A stretch of DNA of 55,383 nt, taken from Helicobacteraceae bacterium. GTDB taxonomy: Bacteria; Campylobacterota; Campylobacteria; Campylobacterales; Sulfurimonadaceae. Below, one piece after another: positions 9,627-20,002 of the stretch. The stretch's first letter is position 1. Each line of letters opens with the position of its first letter. The DNA is taken from positions 1 to 55,383 of the forward strand of contig JAMONY010000011.1 in the NCBI GenBank assembly GCA_027066325.1, written 5' to 3'. The notes under the pieces are model-generated. The model ran no database searches, was not told the DNA's origin, and worked only from the letters and a program-made list of their open reading frames with translations. A program made the translations under genes and the position numbers.

Positions 9627-9949
9627 CCATACAGATCAGTGCACTTGAGTTTGAGTGTATTGTAGGCATACTTGAGTCTGAGCGTCACAGTAGACAAAGA
9701 GTAGTAGTAGATGTTGTTATGGAGTATGAGTATAAAGATAGCAGATATATTGACTATGCGAAGGTTGCGGCTCTTATCCAAGAGTGTATGATCTGCTCTA
9801 AATTTAAACTGCTTGAGGACGCATTAGAGGCTATTGAGGAGTTGCTATTTGCTAGATTTGATCAGATACAGAGCCTAAATTTAAGTATCTGTAAGCCAGA
9901 TATACTTCCAAATTGTCGTGTTAGTGTCATAAAAAATAGTGTTTCTTAA
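9623..9949 (+). CDS. folB: Dihydroneopterin aldolase-like (FolB family)
   Basis: Short protein with ISALEFECIVGILESERHSRQRVVVDVVMEY; 4-nt overlap with plsY. Confidence 0.7.
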   Translation: MTIQISALEFECIVGILESERHSRQRVVVDVVMEYEYKDSRYIDYAKVAALIQECMICSKFKLLEDALEAIEELLFARFDQIQSLNLSICKPDILPNCRVSVIKNSVS

Positions 9950-10031
9950 AGTAATTTTAAAAAAAGATTAAATTTTCCTAAAAGTGTGATATAATTTCGT
10001 ACAAAAAGATATAAACACAAAGGAAAAGTGT

Positions 10032-10703
10032 ATGCGTATTTTGATTATAGAAGATGAGATAACTCTCAACAAAACATTGGCAGAAGGGCTTAAAGAGTTT
10101 GGCTACCAGAGCGATATTGTTGAGACATTAAAAGATGGTGAATACTATCTTGATATTCGCAACTATGACTTAGTACTTATGGACTGGATGTTACCAGATG
10201 GAAATAGTATAGATATCATATCAGACATTAAGACAAAGACTCCAAAAACAGCTGTTATTATACTCTCTGCAAGAGATGATAATGAGAGTGAGATTACAGC
10301 CCTTCGTACAGGTGCAGATGACTTTATACGCAAGCCATTTGATTTTGATGTGCTTGTGGCGCGCCTAGAGGCTAGATTGCGTTTTGGTGGAAGTAACATT
10401 ATCGAGATAGATGAGCTCATTATCAATCCTGAAGAGGAGAAGATCATCTATAAAGATAAAGAGATAGAGCTTAAAGGTAAGCCGTTTGAGGTCTTGACTC
10501 ATCTAGCGCGCCATCGTGACCAGATAGTCTCTAAAGAGCAACTACTTGATGCCATATGGGAAGAGCCAGAGCTCGTCACTCCTAATGTTATAGAGGTAGC
10601 GATCAATCAGATAAGACAGAAGATGGATAAACCACTAGGTATTACAACAATTGAGACGGTGCGTCGTCGCGGATATCGATTTTGTTTTCCAAAAGAAGCA
10701 TAA
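10032..10703 (+). CDS. OmpR-family response regulator
   Basis: Receiver domain (LVLMDWMLPDG, RKPFDFDVLVARLEAR) and winged-helix domain (VIEVAINQIRQKMD...IETVRRRGYRF). Confidence 0.92.
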   Translation: MRILIIEDEITLNKTLAEGLKEFGYQSDIVETLKDGEYYLDIRNYDLVLMDWMLPDGNSIDIISDIKTKTPKTAVIILSARDDNESEITALRTGADDFIRKPFDFDVLVARLEARLRFGGSNIIEIDELIINPEEEKIIYKDKEIELKGKPFEVLTHLARHRDQIVSKEQLLDAIWEEPELVTPNVIEVAINQIRQKMDKPLGITTIETVRRRGYRFCFPKEA

Positions 10704-11974
10704 GAAGTCAGTTTTTACTACAACTCATTATCGCTTCGGCGGTACTACTACTGCTATTTTCATCTGTGCTATACATGCTTATCAAGCAGAATGTATACGA
10801 TGAGAAGCAGCGCGACATGCTCCAGATTGCAAAAAATATCTCAACTTACCAGTCACTCTCTATGGCTATTCACAGTAGCTCTGATGCTATGTTTAATGTC
10901 TCACTAGATATCGTCAATGTCAATAGCAAAAAGAGCAGGGTGGAGTCTATCTTTGAGTATAAAAAAGGCAATAGCTACTATCTAGTGGTTCTCTATCCGT
11001 TTGAACAGCTTGAAAATACATACATAGAAGTGACCAAAGAGATCACACAAACCAAAAAACTTCTTAACAAGATATTGAGCTCCATATTTATCATCAATGC
11101 TATAGGTTTTATCATTATTATTATCTATGCTATTGCATTTTCTAAGATGCTTGTCTCACCTATCAGAGCTATCAATCGACGACTCTCAAACATGAATGAG
11201 CATCTTATTCGTCCACTTGATGTTAATGAGCTACCAGATGAGTTTAAAGAGCTTGGAAAAACCATAAACCACCTCTTAGGTAGAATTCAGAATTTTGTAA
11301 AGTATCAAAAAGAGCTCTTCATAGGAGCAGCCCATGAGCTTAAAACCCCACTAGCAGTCATTAAGCTCAAAAATCAAGTAGTGATGATTAAGAGGCGTGA
11401 AGCAGGTGAATATATAGCGGCTATTAAACAGACAAATGAGTCTGTTGACGAGATGAATAAGATAGTATCAGATATATTGAACATAGGGAGAGAGGAGGGT
11501 GCACAACTAGAGCTCCCAGTCTGTAGTGATGTGATGATGCTTCTTAAGCGCAAAGCTGATGATTTTGCTCTATTGGCAAAGTCGCAAAATATTGAGTTTA
11601 TGCACAATCTGAATCCAGCTAGCTATAGCGCAACAATTCAGCCGAAACTTCTCAATCAGATACTTCAAAATTTTCTACAAAATGCACTCAAATTTACAAA
11701 TGCAAATGGAAAGATTGAGTTTAACTCTTGGCTTGATGGAGCAGATCTTGTGATAGAGGTTGTAGATGAGGGGTGTGGCATAGATGAGAGTGAAGATCTT
11801 TTTGCCCCATTTAAGAGGTTTGGTAACAAATCTGGTGTTGGACTTGGACTCTTTTTGGCAAAGAGTGCTGCTGATGCTCTTGGTGCAGATATCGCTCTTC
11901 GCAATCGAGATGATAGTATTGGTGGCACAGTAGCATCATTAAGACTACATGCTAAAATGTACTGTTCTAGATAA
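10682..11974 (+). CDS. Sensor histidine kinase (TTG start, overlaps response regulator)
   Basis: Two TMs, HAMP-like region, H-box AAHELKTPLAVIKL, N-box LQNALKF, VDEGCGIDE, GVGLGLFLAK. Confidence 0.9.
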   Translation: MFSKRSIRSQFLLQLIIASAVLLLLFSSVLYMLIKQNVYDEKQRDMLQIAKNISTYQSLSMAIHSSSDAMFNVSLDIVNVNSKKSRVESIFEYKKGNSYYLVVLYPFEQLENTYIEVTKEITQTKKLLNKILSSIFIINAIGFIIIIIYAIAFSKMLVSPIRAINRRLSNMNEHLIRPLDVNELPDEFKELGKTINHLLGRIQNFVKYQKELFIGAAHELKTPLAVIKLKNQVVMIKRREAGEYIAAIKQTNESVDEMNKIVSDILNIGREEGAQLELPVCSDVMMLLKRKADDFALLAKSQNIEFMHNLNPASYSATIQPKLLNQILQNFLQNALKFTNANGKIEFNSWLDGADLVIEVVDEGCGIDESEDLFAPFKRFGNKSGVGLGLFLAKSAADALGADIALRNRDDSIGGTVASLRLHAKMYCSR

Positions 11975-12060
11975 AGATATAGAAGTTTAATGCATGTTTA
12001 AAATTGTTACAAGGTTTGTTTTGCTATAACTCGCAATATAAATTTACAAGGTCTTAAAAT

Positions 12061-12318
12061 ATGTCTCTTATTATTGATGATGAGTGTATTGCGTGTGACG
12101 CATGTCGCGAAGAGTGTCCAACTAACGCAATTGATGAAGGTGATCCCATATATATTATAGATCCAGATCTCTGTACTGAGTGTTTTAGTATATATGATGA
12201 ACCAGCCTGTATTGCTGTCTGCCCAGTAGACTGCATAGCGCCTGACAAGGATAATGTAGAGAGTATTGCTGAGTTGAGGTTTAAACATGAGCAGATTATT
12301 GCCAATAGCGATAAATAG
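12061..12318 (+). CDS. 2[4Fe-4S] ferredoxin (YfhL-like)
   Basis: CIACDACREECPTNAI...CTECFSIYDEPACIAVCPVDCI. Confidence 0.88.
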   Translation: MSLIIDDECIACDACREECPTNAIDEGDPIYIIDPDLCTECFSIYDEPACIAVCPVDCIAPDKDNVESIAELRFKHEQIIANSDK

Positions 12319-12322
12319 CTAA

Positions 12323-13789
12323 GTGGCAAAACGCACAGCAGTCATAGACATAGGCTCTAACTCTGTTAGAATGGTGATCTATGAGAAGAGTAGTAGATTT
12401 GCTTTTTCACTTATACATGAGAGCAGAAGTCGTGTTCGTATCAGTGAGAACTCTTATCAGAACGGATCTATGCTGCAAGAGATTGCCATGAGTCGTGCAG
12501 ACTCTGCTTTGAGTGAATTTGTATCTATCGCCTCATCGTATGGGGTGCGTAAGGTGCTATGTGTAGCTACATCTGCTGTTAGAGATGCCTCTAATGCTAA
12601 TGAATTTGTATCTAGCATAAAAAAGAGACTCTCATTGAAGATCAAGGTGATTGATGGAGAGAGAGAGGCGTACTTAGGAGCTATTGCAGCTGCTAATCTT
12701 TTAGCACCAGTAGACGCCATGGCTATAGATCTAGGTGGCGGCTCTATGGAGTTTGCGCAGATTAGAGATGCTCTAGTAGATGAGCATGGCTCCATAGATC
12801 TTGGATCTGTACGCATTAAAGAGCTCTTTTTAGATAGAGGTGATCTTAGTGGAGCTAGAGCTTTTATAGAGCAGAAATTAGCAGAAATTAGCCATATAGA
12901 GTCTAAAACTATTGTTGGTATAGGCGGAACTTTTCGCTCACTAGCTCAGATAATTCAGAAAAATGAGAAATACCCATACAAAAAACTACATGGATATCGT
13001 TTTAGTTCACAATTGATGTTGGATCTTATAGATAAGATACTCTGCTCATCTAGTACTAAAGAGCTAAAAGATCTTGGTATCAAGAGTGAGCGTTTAGATA
13101 TTATCAAGTCTGGGGCAGTTATATTGGAAGCTCTTTTGAGAAAATCTGCCTGTAAAGAGCTTATATGTAGTGGTGTTGGCGTGAGAGAAGGGGTCTATCT
13201 TGCTGATCTACTACGCCACAGTCGTGATAGATTTCCTCACAACTTCAACCCATCATTAAAATACCTACTAGATAGACATGTGTTAGAGCCTAAGTTCTCT
13301 TCTATGTTGAGTAGCGTAACAGCTAAGCTATTTGATCTTTTGTATAAAAAATTATCCCTAAGCCTTGAGTATAGAGAGATACTTCTAGCAGCTTCAAAGC
13401 TCACAACTGTTGGAGTACCAATCAATTTCTACTCATACCATAAGCGTAGCCACTACCTGATCTTAAATGCCTTATCGTATGGATATACACATGAGCAGAT
13501 TATCACGATAGCTACACTAGTGCGATCACATAAACATAAAAAAGTCTCAAAAACAGCTCTATCGCGTCATAAAAACTTACTACCATCTAAGGATGTGTTG
13601 AGTGGGTTGAATATGATATTGTCACTTGCAGATGCGCTTCTCGCACATAGACCAAAAAGTCTTGATCTTAAGTTTAGCATAGATCATAAAGAGAGGTTGT
13701 GTGTGGAGTCTAAAAGTCCACTCTATCTTGCAAAGGAGCAGATAGCTTCTCTTAGGATAGATACAGAGTTAGATATAGTCTATAAGTAG
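12323..13789 (+). CDS. Ppx/GppA exopolyphosphatase family phosphatase
   Basis: AVIDIGSNSVRMVIYE, CVATSAVRDASN, AIDLGGGSMEF, VGIGGTFRSLA. Confidence 0.9.
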   Translation: MAKRTAVIDIGSNSVRMVIYEKSSRFAFSLIHESRSRVRISENSYQNGSMLQEIAMSRADSALSEFVSIASSYGVRKVLCVATSAVRDASNANEFVSSIKKRLSLKIKVIDGEREAYLGAIAAANLLAPVDAMAIDLGGGSMEFAQIRDALVDEHGSIDLGSVRIKELFLDRGDLSGARAFIEQKLAEISHIESKTIVGIGGTFRSLAQIIQKNEKYPYKKLHGYRFSSQLMLDLIDKILCSSSTKELKDLGIKSERLDIIKSGAVILEALLRKSACKELICSGVGVREGVYLADLLRHSRDRFPHNFNPSLKYLLDRHVLEPKFSSMLSSVTAKLFDLLYKKLSLSLEYREILLAASKLTTVGVPINFYSYHKRSHYLILNALSYGYTHEQIITIATLVRSHKHKKVSKTALSRHKNLLPSKDVLSGLNMILSLADALLAHRPKSLDLKFSIDHKERLCVESKSPLYLAKEQIASLRIDTELDIVYK

Positions 13790-14433
13790 CTTTTTTTAAG
13801 CTCTTCTAAGTAGTATTTTATATCTGCTAAGTGCTGTTGTAGCTTCTGTATGTTTTCATCGGCTATAGCACTGTGATCGAGTGCAGATATTGCATCTGTA
13901 ACACCACCACTTCCAAGACTTAGTGATGAGCCTTTTAGTAGATGAGAGATGCGTCTAATATCACTGTAGTCGCCGCTATCTATCGAGGCTGTTAGGGCAG
14001 GTATCTCACCATCTATTTGAGCTATAAGGTCTGAGATAAATTCATTAACCTCACTCTCTTGTAAGCCAAATTGCTCTATGGCTATTGAGTGATCAAAAGC
14101 GGGATATTGTGTTAAGGACGGCTCTGCTAGATCCGCACTCTCTGGCTCCTCTGGCACGACCTGATCATCGACCTCTGTACTCTCTTGTCTATCTTTTGTA
14201 TCCTCTTGTTTATCTATCGGGAGAGGTTCTGATCTGCTCTCCTCTTTAGGCTCATCTTTTTTAAGATCTTTTTTGAGATTGTCTATATGGTTCTTGCTCA
14301 TAAGGTGAGATGCCGCCATAAGAAGCAAAAATACAATAAGAGCAATAACAAATATAACTAAGACATTGAGGGTTACAGACATTGAGCCTACCTTTTTTAT
14401 AAAATATAACTTTATAATATTGTATAAAAACAT
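13780..14433 (-). CDS. Membrane-anchored Hpt (phosphotransfer) domain protein
   Basis: N-terminal TM, acidic linker, C-terminal ISHLLKGSSLSLG (HxxKG) four-helix Hpt-like region. Confidence 0.65.
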   Translation of the reverse strand: MFLYNIIKLYFIKKVGSMSVTLNVLVIFVIALIVFLLLMAASHLMSKNHIDNLKKDLKKDEPKEESRSEPLPIDKQEDTKDRQESTEVDDQVVPEEPESADLAEPSLTQYPAFDHSIAIEQFGLQESEVNEFISDLIAQIDGEIPALTASIDSGDYSDIRRISHLLKGSSLSLGSGGVTDAISALDHSAIADENIQKLQQHLADIKYYLEELKKSYL

Positions 14434-14492
14434 TAAATATACTTAAAAAGCACAGAAAATTTTCAAATATTTACTTATTGTAACTCTTCTAC

Positions 14493-14906
14493 CTAAAATT
14501 TGAGATTATTCTTATCTATTCCATCCAAAGTTGTCTCCTCTAGCATCTTCTGTATATCTGCTTTTGGCTTAATCCACTGGTCATGAAGAGCACATTTGTG
14601 AGCACTATCACACTCTCCAAGACCAAGTAGACAGATATCCTCTTTAATATTTGGATCAAATACGGAGATAATATCTATAAGAGCGATCTGTGAAGGTTTT
14701 TTTGCCAACTTAAATCCACCAACTCTGCCTCTAATAGAGACTATAAGATCTGCCTTGCTTAAAACAGTCATAATTTTTGTTAAAAATTTATATGAGATCT
14801 CTAGCTCTTCTGATAGTGCTTTAACATTGTAGAGAGTCTCCTCCTCTCCAGCACTCATGTAGCTTAGAACTCTAATCGCATACTGCACAGTATTGTTTAA
14901 TTGCAT
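14493..14906 (-). CDS. Rrf2 family transcriptional regulator (NsrR-like)
   Basis: MQLNNTVQYAIRVLSYMSAG..., VSIRGRVGGFKLAKKP, cysteine triad CLLGLGECDSAHKC; divergent from norCB. Start chosen at MQLNN. Confidence 0.82.
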   Translation of the reverse strand: MQLNNTVQYAIRVLSYMSAGEEETLYNVKALSEELEISYKFLTKIMTVLSKADLIVSIRGRVGGFKLAKKPSQIALIDIISVFDPNIKEDICLLGLGECDSAHKCALHDQWIKPKADIQKMLEETTLDGIDKNNLKF

Positions 14907-14963
14907 AGATACCCCTTTGCAAATGTCATTATATCTCAAAAAATTAATACCACCTTAAGATAG

Positions 14964-14979
14964 TATTAAATATTTAATA
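14964..14979. promoter_or_regulatory. Perfect AT-rich palindrome, candidate Rrf2/NsrR operator
   Basis: TATTAAATATTTAATA in the regulator/norC divergent intergenic region. Confidence 0.45.
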
Positions 14980-15068
14980 GGTATTATTGCAATTACTATA
15001 CAAGAGTAGTATTTAAACTTATGGTTTAATCTCTTCTATAACAACATACCTGTCTAAAAGGAGTTACT

Positions 15069-15515
15069 GTGACAGAACGAATAACGAAAAACATGGCACG
15101 AAACATCTACTTTGGTGGATCTTTGTTTGCTATTTTGATATTTGCAGGGTTGACGCTTGATACTGTTAAGCAGATACCGCATAGGTCGAATGATGATCAG
15201 ATTACCCACTCTGTTGCCAATGGCAAAAATTTGTGGGAGGTTAACAACTGTGTTGGATGTCACACTATAATGGGCGAGGGTGCCTATTACGCTCCAGAGC
15301 TTGCAAATGTTTTTGATAGGCGTGGCGGTGGTGATGAGGAGGCATTTAGATCTTATATGCAGGGCTGGATGGCAGCTCAGCCTCTGGGTGAGCCAGGGCG
15401 TAGAAAAATGCCTCAGTTTAACTTGAGTGAAGAGCAGGTCAATGATCTAGCAAACTTCTTAATATGGACATCTCGTATCGACGATAATGAGTGGCCACCA
15501 AACATTGAAGGTTAG
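15069..15515 (+). CDS. norC: Nitric oxide reductase cytochrome c subunit NorC
   Basis: N-terminal TM, heme c motif CVGCH (VNNCVGCHTIMGEGAYYAPELANV); followed by norB. Confidence 0.92.
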   Translation: MTERITKNMARNIYFGGSLFAILIFAGLTLDTVKQIPHRSNDDQITHSVANGKNLWEVNNCVGCHTIMGEGAYYAPELANVFDRRGGGDEEAFRSYMQGWMAAQPLGEPGRRKMPQFNLSEEQVNDLANFLIWTSRIDDNEWPPNIEG

Positions 15516-16901
<1,386 letters not shown>

Positions 16902-16910
16902 AGATAGGAG

Positions 16911-18728
16911 ATGGAAGAGCATATTGGCAAAGTCTGGAATAATTTTCTTAGAAAAAAGACAGATAGAGCCTTTAGCTCAAAAGAGATACTTTTTGATGAG
17001 AAGAGTAGAGCACTAAAGATCTTCTACCATCTTATGGGTGGTCAGAAGGCTCAAGAGCTCCATGTTACAGATAAGAGACTTGTTAGCAGATCTAGAACGC
17101 TACTTGAGAAAATATCTGGATTTGGTAGTGCATTTTATCTAAGTTGGCAAGATGAGAGAGCTCTTTATCTGCCAGCATCTATCGCCTATTTTGATGATAA
17201 AGAACTTAATCAGACTACATATTTTTGGCTTACTGCTATGGCAGCAGTTTTTCACACCACTAGAGGATCATATGTTCAGCGAAATCTCCAAGCTTCTAAA
17301 CAGTTAGTTGAGCGCTATAGCGGGTTTGCAGTATTTTATGAAAAAGCGGTTAGAAGATCAATAGAGCAGCGACAAGATATGAGAGACTTACATGACAAAG
17401 AGTTACTTTTTATAGACTCACTTAAACTAGAGACTATAGATAGCAACTGCAGATACAGCATAGATGATATATATCCATTTGGGCTATGGATATATCCTCC
17501 CATTGGCAAGACTACACTACTAGATGAAGAAGAGGATGAGGAGGAGCCACAAAGAGCTCCTGATAGTTTAGATAAAACAGAGACTCTTGAGATGAAAAAG
17601 CAGTCCAATCAGATGGATGACAAAAAAGAGAGTGATGGTCTTTTGATGTTTCTACCTGACTCTCTTATGAGCATATTGGAGCAGGTTAATGTTGATAGAA
17701 GTGAAGATGATAGTTTTGATGAAGATGCTCTTTATAATGCTCAAGATCTTGATGAGATCACACTTGGTAGAAAAAAGGCAAACTTAAGTGCTAGAATAAA
17801 GATGGATCTTGATGTTCAAAATAACCAGAGTGAACAGTATCCTGTAGGAGATGGACACTTTATTGATGAGTGGGACTATAAAAAAGAGACATATCTTAAA
17901 AATTATGTTCGCATTAGACCTATTGTAGATATCAATATAGAGGAGATAGATCTACCAAAAAGACTCAAGAAAGCAGCAAAAAGAGTCCAAAATGAGTTTG
18001 ATTTTATGCAGCTAGATCGTCTTAAAAGTAGTAATCTTGACTCTGGAGATGATATCAATCTCTATAGTTACTTAGAGTTCAAATCACACCAAAATAGATC
18101 ACTTCATCCAAATAGATTTTATGAGAGTTTTTATAAAAAAAGTAGAGATGTTGCCACGCTAATGTTGGCTGATATATCTCTATCTACTGAAGCTGGCATT
18201 ACGCAAGAGTTGAGGATTATTGATGTTATTAAAGACTCTTTGATGCTATTTTGTGAGGCACTACAGAGGCTTGATGATAAGTTTGCTATCTACGCTTTCT
18301 CATCTTTGAAAAATAGCAATGTTCGTTTTCATATTATCAAAAACTTTAAACAGCCATATAGCTCAAAGATTAGAGCTCAGATAGACAATATCAAACCAGG
18401 CTACTACACTCGCTTGGGTGCTGCTATTCGTGAGTCAAGCAAGATTTTAAAAAAGCAGCCACACAACAATAAGCTACTACTTATCATAAGTGATGGTAAG
18501 CCAAATGATGTAGATAGGTATGATGGCAGATATGGTATAGAAGATACAAAAAAGGCTATTTTGGAGGCAAAAAAACTCGGTATTACACCATTTTGCGTGA
18601 CTGTTGATACGGAGGCAAAAGAGTATCTGCCATATCTGTTTGGTAGAGGTGGATACACTCTCATAAGAGATGGTAAAAAGCTTCCAAAAGCGTTACCGCA
18701 GATATATATAAACTTAACAAAACAGTAA
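16911..18728 (+). CDS. norD: NorD-like VWA-domain protein
   Basis: DVATLMLADISLSTEAG (MIDAS-like), LLLIISDGKPNDVDRYDGRYGIEDT; between norB and norQ. Confidence 0.85.
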   Translation: MEEHIGKVWNNFLRKKTDRAFSSKEILFDEKSRALKIFYHLMGGQKAQELHVTDKRLVSRSRTLLEKISGFGSAFYLSWQDERALYLPASIAYFDDKELNQTTYFWLTAMAAVFHTTRGSYVQRNLQASKQLVERYSGFAVFYEKAVRRSIEQRQDMRDLHDKELLFIDSLKLETIDSNCRYSIDDIYPFGLWIYPPIGKTTLLDEEEDEEEPQRAPDSLDKTETLEMKKQSNQMDDKKESDGLLMFLPDSLMSILEQVNVDRSEDDSFDEDALYNAQDLDEITLGRKKANLSARIKMDLDVQNNQSEQYPVGDGHFIDEWDYKKETYLKNYVRIRPIVDINIEEIDLPKRLKKAAKRVQNEFDFMQLDRLKSSNLDSGDDINLYSYLEFKSHQNRSLHPNRFYESFYKKSRDVATLMLADISLSTEAGITQELRIIDVIKDSLMLFCEALQRLDDKFAIYAFSSLKNSNVRFHIIKNFKQPYSSKIRAQIDNIKPGYYTRLGAAIRESSKILKKQPHNNKLLLIISDGKPNDVDRYDGRYGIEDTKKAILEAKKLGITPFCVTVDTEAKEYLPYLFGRGGYTLIRDGKKLPKALPQIYINLTKQ

Positions 18729-18738
18729 AGGAGCGTTA

Positions 18739-19527
18739 GTGAATCACAACTACTATCTACAGCAATCAAATGAGATCGAACTCTTTGAGGCAGCAGCATC
18801 TATGAGGCTACCAATCCTTATTAAGGGACCAACTGGGTGTGGAAAGACGCGCTTTATAGAGTCCATGGGAGAGAGGCTTAATCTGAAAGTATATACCGTT
18901 GTATGCCATGATGATTTAAGTGCAGCAGATCTTGTAGGAAGACACCTTATTGATGAGAGTGGAACCTATTGGCAAGATGGACCCTTAAGTAAGGCGGTTA
19001 GAGAGGGTGGTATATGTTACCTAGATGAGATTATAGAAGCACGAAAAGATACTACTGTTGTGCTGCATTCATTAGCAGATTACCGTAGGGTTCTTCCTAT
19101 AGACAGAACCGGTGAGCTTATAGAGGCACATCCAGATTTTATGCTTGTTGTCTCGTATAATCCAGGATATCAAAATATCTTAAAAGGTATGAAGCCTAGC
19201 ACTAAGCAGCGGTTTATATCACTAAGTTTTACATATCCTACTCCAGAAAATGAGCAGGAGATAGTGATAAATGAGAGCGGGGTTGATGAGAGTGTAGCCA
19301 AAAAATTGATCGCTATAGCCACAGATATTCGTCAACTTCAAGATAGTGACATACAAGAGGCAGTCTCAACTAGACTACTAGTCTATGCTGCTAAGTTGAT
19401 AAGTAGAGGGTTTGATCCATATCAGGCATGTATGCACTCCATAGTAGGGTCTTTAAGTGATGATGATGAGCTACTAGAAGTGCTAGAGAGACTAATTGTT
19501 CTGCATTTTCCTAAAACAGAGTCTTGA
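18739..19527 (+). CDS. norQ: NorQ/NirQ/CbbQ-type MoxR AAA+ ATPase (GTG start)
   Basis: KGPTGCGKTRFIE Walker A, GGICYLDEI Walker B, DLVGRHLI, SYNPGYQ. Confidence 0.9.
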   Translation: MNHNYYLQQSNEIELFEAAASMRLPILIKGPTGCGKTRFIESMGERLNLKVYTVVCHDDLSAADLVGRHLIDESGTYWQDGPLSKAVREGGICYLDEIIEARKDTTVVLHSLADYRRVLPIDRTGELIEAHPDFMLVVSYNPGYQNILKGMKPSTKQRFISLSFTYPTPENEQEIVINESGVDESVAKKLIAIATDIRQLQDSDIQEAVSTRLLVYAAKLISRGFDPYQACMHSIVGSLSDDDELLEVLERLIVLHFPKTES

Positions 19528-20002
19528 TGCTATCTAGCAGATGAGCATCAGAGTCATATATCTCAATATGCTTATACCCACTTTTTGAAATCTCTAAAAA
19601 TAGCACAGGCTCTGTCATAAGAGTTGCCTGCACACTGCCTGTTGGTGGTGTTGTAAGATCTACGGTTATCTTAAGAGTCTCATCTTCAACAACAACTGAT
19701 CCATCTTTGTACTCAATAGCATAGCCAGTAGATGGTTGCTCACCCATTGTTACAAATAGTAGATTTTTTTGTGTAAAATCTATAGATGGTAGTTCTGGTT
19801 TTGGCAACATACCTTTGGCTTTGGTAGAGTAGTAGATGTTGCTCCACTCTTCTGTATTGGTGATAAGTTTGCTACTAATTTGACTCTTTGAGGTACGGAT
19901 ATCTGCTTTTTTATGTTCTTGATCTGCACTTTGAGCCATGCTACATCCTGTAAGTAGTGATATAGATACTGCTAAAAGTATCGGTCTGATTAGCTGTTTC
20001 AT
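19511..20002 (-). CDS. PrcB-like lipoprotein (protease-complex subunit PrcB C-terminal family)
   Basis: Lipobox SLLTGC; LLFVTMGEQPSTGYAIEYKDGSV...TPPTGSVQATLMTEPVLFLEISKSGYKHIEIYD. Confidence 0.7.
   Translation of the reverse strand: MKQLIRPILLAVSISLLTGCSMAQSADQEHKKADIRTSKSQISSKLITNTEEWSNIYYSTKAKGMLPKPELPSIDFTQKNLLFVTMGEQPSTGYAIEYKDGSVVVEDETLKITVDLTTPPTGSVQATLMTEPVLFLEISKSGYKHIEIYDSDAHLLDSIKTLF

Noticed and set aside
12871-12893. Short direct repeat AGCAGAAATTAGCAGAAATTAGC in the Ppx/GppA gene
   Set aside because: Only two 10-nt units inside an intact conserved gene; too few copies for a phase-variation claim.
17521-17545. GAAGAAGAGGATGAGGAGGAG tract as a simple-sequence contingency locus in norD
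   Set aside because: Imperfect acidic-codon run (DEEEDEEEP) typical of NorD-like linkers; not a uniform repeat.
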